From Candidatus Poribacteria bacterium (lineage in GTDB: Bacteria; Poribacteria; WGA-4E; UBA9662): a DNA stretch of 19,587 nucleotides. The stretch is taken from assembly GCA_002699335.1 (NCBI GenBank), contig PACG01000127.1, positions 48,953 to 68,539 on the forward strand, given 5' to 3'. The position numbers and the translations under genes are program-made. A model generated the notes under the pieces. It saw only the letters and a program-made list of their open reading frames with translations. It searched no databases and had not been told where the DNA came from. Positions 9,801 through 16,378 of this stretch are shown piece after piece. The first letter of the stretch is position 1. Each line of letters starts with the position of its first letter.

Positions 9801-10842
9801 AACGGAGCGGGTCAAAGAACAGTTTCTCAAATCGGCTCCTAGCGCTCTCCAGGGTGGGTGGATCACCCGGTTGGATTTTGCGGAAGATTTCCACTAAGGC
9901 TTGGTCTTTAATGTTGCCTTCGGCATAAGGGGCAGACTGACGATCTTTCTCGATAGTGTTGCGTAAAAACCGGGTGGCTTCGGCATCACCGACATTCAAC
10001 ACTTCTACCTCCTGTCGGCCGGCTTGCTGCAATTCCTCAACGTCAGTCTCCGTCAATTCTATACTAGCTTCGTATAGGATTTCACCTGTCTCTTGGTCCA
10101 CCACTGGACTGGCTAGGACTCGACCAACCAGACCACCATCAACAGATAGCACCTCGGTCTCATCAACAAATAGCTTTAGGATCTCCTCATCGGTTTCCCA
10201 ACCCAAAGCTCTCAGCAACACAGTAGCGAACATCTTTTTCTTCCGGTCTAGCCGAACGTAAATCAGATCTTTAATATCAAATTCGAACTCGATCCAGGCT
10301 CCGCGATACGGAATAATCTTGGCTTTTAACAACTTATGGCCGCTGCTATGAGTTTCCTCTCCGAAGGTGGCACTGGGCGAACGATGGAGTTGATTGACAA
10401 TCACCCGTTCACTACCGTTGATAATAAAGGTTCCCTGCTCGGTCATCAACGGAATTTCTCCCATGTAAACCTCAGACTGGAGAATCTCTCCCGGGCCTTG
10501 GTCATCTTTCTGGCCATGGTGCCGCAGTTGGAAAGTGATTTTTAGCGGAACCACGTAGCTAAATCCACGAGATTGACACTCAAAGATGTCATATTTGGGA
10601 TTACCAAGAGAGTAGCTGATAAATTCGAGGCTAGAAACTTCGGCGAAGTCAGTGATGGGAAAGACTTCTTTCAGAACGGATTGGAGGCCGGTATTTTTGC
10701 GTTCGTCGGGAAGGGTATCTCTCTGGAGAAACTCCTCGTAGGATTTTCTTTGGATTTCGATTAGATCTGGTAGTTCCTCAACTTCTCGGATCTTAGCAAA
10801 CGATATTCTGTCTCGCCCACTAAGGCCCATCTGATTGGGCAT
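6865..10842 (-). CDS. rpoB: DNA-directed RNA polymerase subunit beta
   Basis: 1325 residues, close to E. coli beta (1342). Landmarks: [17 protein letters not shown] at the N-terminus; [24 protein letters not shown]; the [18 protein letters not shown] block; the rifampicin cluster beginning [10 protein letters not shown] near residue 511; [49 protein letters not shown], which lines the active centre; and the C-terminal [24 protein letters not shown]. In the rifampicin cluster, the positions equal to E. coli D516 and N518 are Gln520 and Ile522. The ATG at 10842 has GGGGAG 5 nt upstream. No rplJ/rplL precedes it; instead it has its own promoter. It is probably cotranscribed with rpoC and ispE. 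Confidence 0.98.
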   Translation of the reverse strand: [1325 protein letters not shown]

Positions 10843-10929
10843 ACTATCTCCCCTTTTGTGTTTGAAGTAATTTGATTAGAGCAATTAATCTAGTCGTACA
10901 ACCGACTGGTGACACAGGCCGAACAGCGT

Positions 10930-10958
10930 ATTCTAGCATAAGTGTATTTCCCCGTCAA
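10930..10958 (-). promoter_or_regulatory. Promoter of the rpoB-rpoC-ispE-tRNA-Gln unit
   Basis: Minus strand TTGACG (10953-10958), 17-bp spacer, then TAGAAT (10930-10935). Both hexamers match the sigma-70 consensus at 5 of 6 positions, and TGC directly before the -10 gives an extended -10. It leaves a leader of about 80 nt before the rpoB ATG, with small stems such as AGTCG/CGACT. Confidence 0.75.
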
Positions 10959-11171
10959 GCCTAATCCATCTGACCTCGTGCCGACTCACAGGCATAAGTT
11001 CACAGATTGGTGAGTTAAAGGAATCGTGGAGTATGGGAATGGATAGTCTAGCGTAGAATTAAAGAGATTAAGACGGAGCAGCCTGTCCGCTTGGCTGGAC
11101 GAGTTTCTTAGGCAGTGCCGCATTTGCATGATTGATGATGGTCCTTCAGAAGTATTCTCTTCCAACCATAG

Positions 11172-11235
11172 AGGAGACTAACCATGAACTATCCCCCAAT
11201 TTATAGCCGACTAGGTTTCTGAATGCTAGTCTCCT
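11172..11235 (+). promoter_or_regulatory. 9-bp inverted repeat enclosing a short ORF and its ribosome binding site
   Basis: AGGAGACTA at 11172-11180 is perfectly complementary to TAGTCTCCT at 11227-11235, with a 46-nt loop. The left arm contains a strong ribosome binding site, 7 nt before an ATG at 11184. The 12-codon ORF it starts ends at TGA 11220-11222. Folding would hide the binding site. This is leader-like architecture, but the main gene is about 340 nt further on. Confidence 0.35.
11184..11222 (+). CDS. Possible 12-residue leader peptide
   Basis: Reads MNYPPIYSRLGF and stop, with AGGAG 7 nt upstream of the ATG. It has no family resemblance and no run of one amino acid that would suggest classical attenuation. 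It could be the first codons of a gene lost by mutation. Kept because the ribosome binding site is strong and the ORF lies within an inverted repeat. Confidence 0.25.
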   Translation: MNYPPIYSRLGF

Positions 11236-11507
11236 GGGACTCTTGAATCTGTCTCATCTTCCATCTTGGACCTGTCACTAATCAAGCTAACCAACAATCA
11301 TGTCTTCATGCCCCATCTGTTATATCGCTGTCTTTGGTGTGACGTCTAACCAGCGGTAAAGGTGAGACTAACGCCGCGAGTAAGGAGCACACCCCGTACG
11401 GTTCAGAGGTAACTAAGGTAAATTTACAACACGATGAAATTCGTAGTTCCTAATACGCCGGAGAGAAGAAGCTACGTAATATAAAGAGCTAAATGTTAGA
11501 GTCGCAG

Positions 11508-11536
11508 TTGAACTTCATCCCCAAACGTGCTAGACT
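11508..11536 (+). promoter_or_regulatory. Promoter of the D-amino-acid enzyme/cupin pair
   Basis: TTGAAC (11508-11513), 17-bp spacer, TAGACT (11531-11536), with TGC before the -10. Each hexamer matches 4 of 6. Its design is the same as the rpoB promoter (17-bp spacer, TGCTAGA core). It places the transcript start near 11543, about 20 nt before the ATG at 11563, and so argues against the earlier in-frame GTG at 11527 as the start codon. Confidence 0.5.
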
Positions 11537-11562
11537 GCACTTCAAATTTACCAATTAGAGGC

Positions 11563-12660
11563 ATGAACAAAAGATACTTGATCCAAAATGTTGAGCAGAT
11601 CCCGTCGCCGTCCCTGGTTGTCTATCTAGATATGGTCAAATACAATATTGACCGTGCCATAGAGATGGTCAATGGTCAGACGGACAAACTGAGGCCACAT
11701 GTTAAAACCCATAAGACCCCGCAGATTACCAACCTGCAGTTGGAAGCCGGTATCAGCAAGCATAAATGCGCTACGCTGAAAGAGGCACAGATGTTGGTCG
11801 GTACCGGTGCTAGCGACATCCTGATCGCCTACCAGATGATTGGCCCCAACATCACACGGTTAGTCGACATGATAGATGAGTTCCCCACTGTGGACTTTCA
11901 GGTCATTGCCGACCATCCAGATGCTGTCTCTGCTTTATCTCATGCCATGCACCAGAGGCAGAAAACAGTTAAAGTGATGCTAGATTTCAACGTCGGCATG
12001 AATCGGACAGGGATTTCGCTTCAAAATGGAGCAACAAATCTTTACCGCCAAATCGAGCAGTCGGCGGGCCTAACCGCCTGGGGCTTGCACATCTACGACG
12101 GCCATATCCACGACGGATCGTTAGCTGATCGTCAGCGCTCCTGTCAGCAGAGTTTAGACTTGGTTGAAGCTTTTAAGAGGGAACTGGGTACTGCCGATTT
12201 ACCCAATGTGGTGATGGGTGGAACACCGACTTTTCCGGTCTATGCTAAAGTGCCGAATGTGGAAACCTCTCCCGGCACCTTTGTTTTTACCGATTTTGGC
12301 TATTCGACCCGGTATCCTGACTTGGGGTTCGTGCCGGCGGCACTGCTGTTGACTCGCGTTATTAGCTTACCAACAGACGGTAGAATTACCCTCGACCTAG
12401 GGCACAAGGCCATCGGTGCCGACCCGCAAGGGGCTCGAGGTCAGATCTTGAATCTGTCTGACGCAACACTGGACGCCCAGCACGAAGAGCACTGGGCGGT
12501 CAATATTCCACCCGAGGCAGAAGTCTCACTCGGACAGGAGATCTACGTCTGTCCAACACATATTTGTCCGACTGTCGCTTTACATGAGTTTTACTACGTG
12601 GTCGATGAAACTGGAGGTTGTATTGATCAGTGGCAGGTTACCGCACGAACCAGAAACTAA
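11563..12660 (+). CDS. PLP-dependent D-amino-acid enzyme, D-threonine aldolase / D-serine dehydratase-like
   Basis: 365 residues from the ATG at 11563, near the family's usual 370-380. This fold-III PLP family has an alanine racemase-like N-terminal barrel and a C-terminal D-serine dehydratase-like domain. N-terminal IPSPSLVVYLDMVKYNI is the usual opening. RPHVKTHK (44-51) carries the PLP lysine, probably Lys48. MLDFNVGMNRTGI and GLHIYDGHIHD are barrel strands. Near the C-terminus PTHICPTV provides His333 and Cys335, the H-x-C zinc pair of eukaryotic D-serine dehydratase; characterised D-threonine aldolases have H-x-D. The reaction is therefore retro-aldol cleavage or dehydration of a D-beta-hydroxy amino acid, and the exact substrate is open. 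GTG 11527 is an alternative start but has no ribosome binding site and overlaps the promoter. The cupin gene follows after 27 nt. Confidence 0.87.
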   Translation: MNKRYLIQNVEQIPSPSLVVYLDMVKYNIDRAIEMVNGQTDKLRPHVKTHKTPQITNLQLEAGISKHKCATLKEAQMLVGTGASDILIAYQMIGPNITRLVDMIDEFPTVDFQVIADHPDAVSALSHAMHQRQKTVKVMLDFNVGMNRTGISLQNGATNLYRQIEQSAGLTAWGLHIYDGHIHDGSLADRQRSCQQSLDLVEAFKRELGTADLPNVVMGGTPTFPVYAKVPNVETSPGTFVFTDFGYSTRYPDLGFVPAALLLTRVISLPTDGRITLDLGHKAIGADPQGARGQILNLSDATLDAQHEEHWAVNIPPEAEVSLGQEIYVCPTHICPTVALHEFYYVVDETGGCIDQWQVTARTRN

Positions 12661-12687
12661 CGATTCGGAACAGAGGAGATAAAACCG

Positions 12688-12990
12688 ATGGCTGATGTTC
12701 GAGCCGACATTAAAGGTATTGATAAGTTTATTTTTGAGGGGGGATTGGATGACAATAAACTACATCTGCATATTTCACAAGTGGATCCAGATACACGTGC
12801 TCATCCTCCTCATACCCACGATGGACAGGAAATTTTCTACGTTTTTGAAGGCAGCGGTGAAGTAGCCGTTGGAGAACAGGTACACCAGTTGAGCGATAAT
12901 CAAGCGATCTTGGTCGATTGTCAGGTGGAACACGGCATTCGAAACGTGGGCACCACGCCGCTCCGCTATGCGGTCATTATTGCTCGCTGA
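12688..12990 (+). CDS. Small single-domain cupin
   Basis: 100 residues forming one cupin_2 barrel. Motif 1 is HPPHTHDGQEIFYVFEGSGEV (given in part: His-Thr-His, Glu six positions later, then Gly), supplying the metal-binding His-x-His and Glu. Motif 2 is DCQVEHGIRN, with the third metal His. There is no extra domain, so it could be an isomerase, a dioxygenase-like enzyme or a ligand-binding protein. The ATG has GAGGAG about 10 nt upstream. It lies 27 nt after the D-amino-acid enzyme and is probably cotranscribed, which suggests a role in the same catabolic step. It is intact, unlike the genes that follow. Confidence 0.85.
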   Translation: MADVRADIKGIDKFIFEGGLDDNKLHLHISQVDPDTRAHPPHTHDGQEIFYVFEGSGEVAVGEQVHQLSDNQAILVDCQVEHGIRNVGTTPLRYAVIIAR

Positions 12991-13173
12991 AAACCGGCTG
13001 CATCTGTGAATGGAGCTTTAGCAGAGTAAAACCGAGATGTCAGAATAGAAGATTATTATCAATTCCCCGGATCATCAACCTCCGAGAAAGGGGGTACTGA
13101 GAAACAGTATATCGAGGGGCGTGACACTGTTTTTTCTGACTTAGGTACCCAGATTCAGGAAGCATCCCTCGAA

Positions 13174-13600
13174 TTGTCGCAATCGCCTCGCCAGCAATTG
13201 GAACAGTTCGGCGCTAAACCGATGACAACGATTGACCTGCTGTCGGCGGTGACCAACCCCGAGGCTAAGCAACCAGACCAATCCTTAGTAGATTTTCTGG
13301 CCTCCCAGAGTGGAAATTTACGCGCCTTGAGTGACTTGGACTGCCATCAGATGGTGGAGCAGAGTCCAACGATCTCGATCCAACAGGCGGTTCAGATTTC
13401 GGCTGCCATTGAACAGAGCGCGGCTTCGATTATTTTGGTGCATAACCATCCCTCTGGTGATCCAAAACTAAGCTCAGAGGATATCCGCACCGCCAAACAA
13501 CTGGGGAAAGCGGGCGAATATATTCACGATCACGGTGTTGGATCACGTCATTATCGGTGATCGTGACTACACCAGCCAAAAGGAAGCAGATCTCGTTTAG
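13174..13600 (+). pseudogene. radC: RadC-like JAMM-domain protein remnant (internal deletion and frameshift)
   Basis: The N-terminal part SPRQQLEQFGAKPMTTIDLL matches the RadC opening (PREKLL..GA..L...ELL). A helix-hairpin-helix-like stretch ending near QAVQISAAIE follows. It then jumps straight to SAASIILVHNHPSGDP, so about 70 residues of the RadC core are missing. The JAMM pattern H90-x-H92-x7-S100-x2-D103 is present, but the upstream catalytic Glu lies in the lost part. After GEYIH the frame breaks: dropping one base near 13528 restores HITVLDHVIIGDRDYTS, the normal RadC end, to the TAG at 13598-13600. The in-frame ORF instead stops at 13560. The only start in frame is TTG at 13174; the frame is open back to 13030 without an ATG. 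Family RadC are usually about 220 residues. Confidence 0.8.
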
Positions 13601-13732
13601 TTTGTTTCATGCTATTTCCGTGCACGCTTTTTCAAGGAAGCATCCAGAGAGGATGCCCGGACCTATATGGATTGTCCTGGTTTATGCGGTCATTCGTCCT
13701 GAAATAGTTGTTAATCTAAAGGAGATATTCTC

Positions 13733-14914
13733 ATGACACTCAAATTGCTGCGCCAGAAAGTGTTGGTCTTTCCAGCCAACGTCTGGCTCGAATTCGCCCG
13801 GTGATGCAGCAATATGTCAATCAGGAGCAACTGTGTGGACTGACCACTATGATTTGGCGAAATGGTGTGGTCGCACACCTGGAAAAGTTCGGTCAGCAAG
13901 ATGATACCGAACCGACTCAGTTCGACACCATTTTCCGTATCTATTCTATGACCAAGCCGATTACTAGCGTGGCCATTATGATGCTGTATGAGAAAGGCCA
14001 TTTTCAACTCAACGATCCTGTCGCTAGGTTCATTCCGGAATACGGTGACTTGGAAGTTGTAGCCAATCTGGAAGATGGTTCAACTGAAACCGTACCAGCG
14101 GAGAGAAAGATGACCATTCGGGATTTGCTCCGTCACACCTCCGGTCTGACCTCCGATTTCACCGGTAATGTGGTCAGCGAAATGTACAAGGAGGCTGATC
14201 TCTATAATTCAGAATCTCTGTTGGAGATGGCGCAAAAGCTGGCCGGTTATCCGCTGGTCTATCATCCGGGCGAGAAGTGGCACTACGGTTTTTCAACTGA
14301 TGTTTTGAGTTGCCTAGTTGAAGTGATTGCCGGTCAATCGTTCGACCGGTTTTTGCAAGAGCGAATTTTTAAGCCGCTGGGCATGGTAGATACCGGTTTT
14401 GACGCCGATCTAGATAAACTAGACCAATATGCCGTCCTCTACCGTGCCACCGAAGGTGGCAAATACGAAAAAGCTACCAATGCGATGATCGCCCGTTTGG
14501 ATGCCTCCGGTAAATCGCGCAAAATTTGCTCCGGTGGTGGAGGCTTATTTTCGACTACGGCCGATTATCTCTGTTTTTGCCGGATGATGCTCAATCAGGG
14601 CCAACTTGATGGCGAACAGTTATTGAGTCGGCCCACAGTGGAGATGATGACGCGGAACCATCTGTCTGAGGAACAACATCCCTTTGGTATGGAGGGGATT
14701 GGATTTGGGCTTGGCTTTTCAGTGGTAACCGACCTGGCACAATCAGCCATTTTAGGCTCGGAAGGGGTTTCGCTGGGGTGGAGCAGCAGCGACGACGTTC
14801 TGGATTGATCCACAGGAAGAGTTGATCGCCATCTTAATGACACAGTTGCTCGGGAATCCGCACCCGTTTTTATCGCAGTTTCGTGTTCTGACCTATCAAG
14901 CGATTATTGATTAA
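13733..14914 (+). pseudogene. Serine hydrolase, class C beta-lactamase/esterase family, frameshifted at both ends
   Basis: The long open part (13801-14808) carries the catalytic SMTK (Ser-x-x-Lys) at about residues 49-52, TIRDLLRHTSGL, and YHPGEKWHYGFSTDVL, typical of PF00144 hydrolases. An AAAGGAG site lies 8 nt before an ATG at 13733, but that ATG frame stops after 23 codons. The neighbouring frame, from 13741, encodes AAPESVGLSSQRLARI, the expected N-terminus, so one base has been lost just after the start. At the 3' end the main frame leaves the family after GSEG and stops at 14808. The next frame from 14768 encodes [16 protein letters not shown] through [12 protein letters not shown] to TAA at 14912-14914. 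Restored length is about 393 residues, normal for the family. A short product from GTG 13801 would lack both ends. Confidence 0.85.
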
Positions 14915-14920
14915 AACTCC

Positions 14921-14944
14921 ATGATAGCAATATCGTATTTTTTT
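14921..14944 (+). terminator. Weak rho-independent terminator after the serine hydrolase remnant
   Basis: ATGATA/TATCGT (one G-T pair) closes a GCAA tetraloop. A seven-T run follows at 14938-14944, starting 1 nt after the stem. It lies 7 nt beyond the restored stop codon. The stem is short and AT-rich, so termination may be inefficient. Confidence 0.4.
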
Positions 14945-15169
14945 GAATTTGCGGTTTAATCAATACGGTCCACACTAACCAGGCGTCTGCAGGAATATAG
15001 GAATTTTTCTGTAGCTCGCTATTTGTAATTCTCAATACATCGTCTACTCGCGACTCCACCTACATTCATTCCCAAAACTGAAAGCCCCGGGAGCAGACCA
15101 ATCAAACAACTTTCTTTTTACGCTCTATGAGGATGGTTTACAATAACCATTAATGCTGAATCACGCCCT
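14945..15169. other. Convergent intergenic region
   Basis: 225 nt between the ends of the serine hydrolase remnant and lpxK. I see no ORF or RNA gene. A small ATGGTT/AACCAT stem (15133-15150) lies after lpxK on the minus strand but lacks a T-run, so no lpxK terminator is called. Confidence 0.5.
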
Positions 15170-16378
15170 CTAGATTGGAGTAATTTCAGTGAACACATTT
15201 CCGCTCTTGGCAACAATAGATTTAATCAACTGCTTGAATGTGTCCTGAATGACAGGTTCGATCGCTAAAACATAGATGATCTGTTGATCTACCAAAGGGG
15301 TGACTTTGGGTCGATCCTTCTCTGTAGTGAGGATCATATCTGCCCCAAATCGACTGGCTTCCGATTGAATTCGACCCAGGTCAGACTTAGAGTATTGGTG
15401 GTGATCAGCGAACACCATCACTTGTAAATCGTCCGGCTGTTGGTTTTTCAGCGTCTCTCCGAAACTGGCCGGATTCCCAATACCGCAAAAGGCAAAGATA
15501 CGTTGGCGCCGTATCTGGTCTAAGGATACTGTTTGAGATGGCTGATGAATTGAATAAAGGCGTGTGGGACGGTAGTAACTAGTAAAAACAGGTTTTCTTG
15601 ATAATGCCGCTGCACTGATAAAACCAGACTGGATTTGACCAGATAGTGTATTTAACTGATTAGGTCTATTGATGATGGCTCCGGCACGGCGCAATTGAGA
15701 TAGTGGCTCACGCAGAGGACCGGCAGGTAATAACCGATTGCTACGAGATTGAGATGTAGATAGACCGTTCAAGCCATTGTTCAAAACAACAATATCCAGG
15801 TCTCTAGCCAGTTGCCGGTGTTGAAATCCATCATCTAAAATCAGCACTTGTGATTGGAACTGACGAACGGCTACAAGCCCAGCTCGATATCGATTCCGAC
15901 AGACCAGCACTGGAACATCCCCGATCGGTAATGTCGCAGACAGTTGCTGAGCCATCATCAACGGTTCATCGCCACAGCGTGTGACCGGTGTGCTTTCCGA
16001 GACAACGATGACCTGGTCTCGCCTTTTTGCCCTAGATCGATAACCGGAAGCTAGAATTGCTACCCTTACGCCTTGCTGATGCAACAGTTTGGCGATATAA
16101 ACCACATGTGGTGTTTTGCCGGCTCCACCGATGGTAATATTCCCCAAACTAATCACCTGGCCAGGAAGCCGCTTCGGTCTCCACCAGCCAAGGTCGTAAA
16201 GACCATTCCGACAACTGACGACCAAGCCGAAGATCCAACTAAAGGGAATCAGAAGGTAGCGGAACAGTGCCGACAATCGACGAAAACTCCTGGAATTAGC
16301 TTTTCCCATTGAGGCTTCGGATTGGGTGACGATTTGTTCCAAGAATAAGCGTAAAGACATGGCCTGATTGCAGATCAA
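15170..16378 (-). CDS. lpxK: Tetraacyldisaccharide 4'-kinase
   Basis: 402 residues. LpxK phosphorylates the 4' position of the tetraacyldisaccharide to form lipid IVA, on the inner face of the inner membrane. A hydrophobic N-terminal stretch (YLLIPFSWIFGLVVS, about 41-55) is the usual membrane-associating helix before RNGLYDLGWW. The P-loop is GNITIGGAGKTP at 79-90 and the Walker B-like LDDGFQH is at 181-187. LLPAGPLREP, FAFCGIGNP and LTTEKDRPK complete the family signature. It is longer than many LpxK proteins (about 330-350), mostly by an N-terminal extension. The frame starts at TTG 16376-16378, overlapping the lpxB stop, with GGAG just upstream. An ATG at 16358-16360 is an alternative. 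Overlap with lpxB implies coupled translation. Confidence 0.95.
   Translation of the reverse strand: MICNQAMSLRLFLEQIVTQSEASMGKANSRSFRRLSALFRYLLIPFSWIFGLVVSCRNGLYDLGWWRPKRLPGQVISLGNITIGGAGKTPHVVYIAKLLHQQGVRVAILASGYRSRAKRRDQVIVVSESTPVTRCGDEPLMMAQQLSATLPIGDVPVLVCRNRYRAGLVAVRQFQSQVLILDDGFQHRQLARDLDIVVLNNGLNGLSTSQSRSNRLLPAGPLREPLSQLRRAGAIINRPNQLNTLSGQIQSGFISAAALSRKPVFTSYYRPTRLYSIHQPSQTVSLDQIRRQRIFAFCGIGNPASFGETLKNQQPDDLQVMVFADHHQYSKSDLGRIQSEASRFGADMILTTEKDRPKVTPLVDQQIIYVLAIEPVIQDTFKQLIKSIVAKSGNVFTEITPI

Larger units (their letters stand above)
10959..11507. other. Divergent intergenic region without a recognisable gene
   Basis: About 550 nt between the rpoB promoter and the promoter of the plus-strand D-amino-acid enzyme. 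Stops interrupt all frames. It holds the inverted repeat with the 12-codon ORF described separately and a perfect CCGTACGG palindrome near 11395. I recognise no RNA gene, mobile element or decayed coding sequence. Confidence 0.5.

Noticed and set aside
11384..11415. CCGTACGG followed by TTCAGAGG, resembling the 3' part of a group II intron domain V
   Set aside because: The matching 5' strand, bulge and domain VI adenosine cannot be drawn, and no reverse transcriptase or intron boundary is present. A short palindrome can explain it.
11527..11562. Upstream GTG start adding 12 residues to the D-amino-acid enzyme
   Set aside because: No ribosome binding site, overlaps the proposed -10 box, and the extra residues do not fit the family's N-terminus.
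13640..13656. GCATCC/GGATGC stem-loop between the radC and serine hydrolase remnants
   Set aside because: Only 6 bp and no T-run on either strand, so not a convincing terminator or regulatory element.
13711..14007. 98-codon minus-strand frame
   Set aside because: Lies antisense to the conserved core of the serine hydrolase and has no family resemblance.
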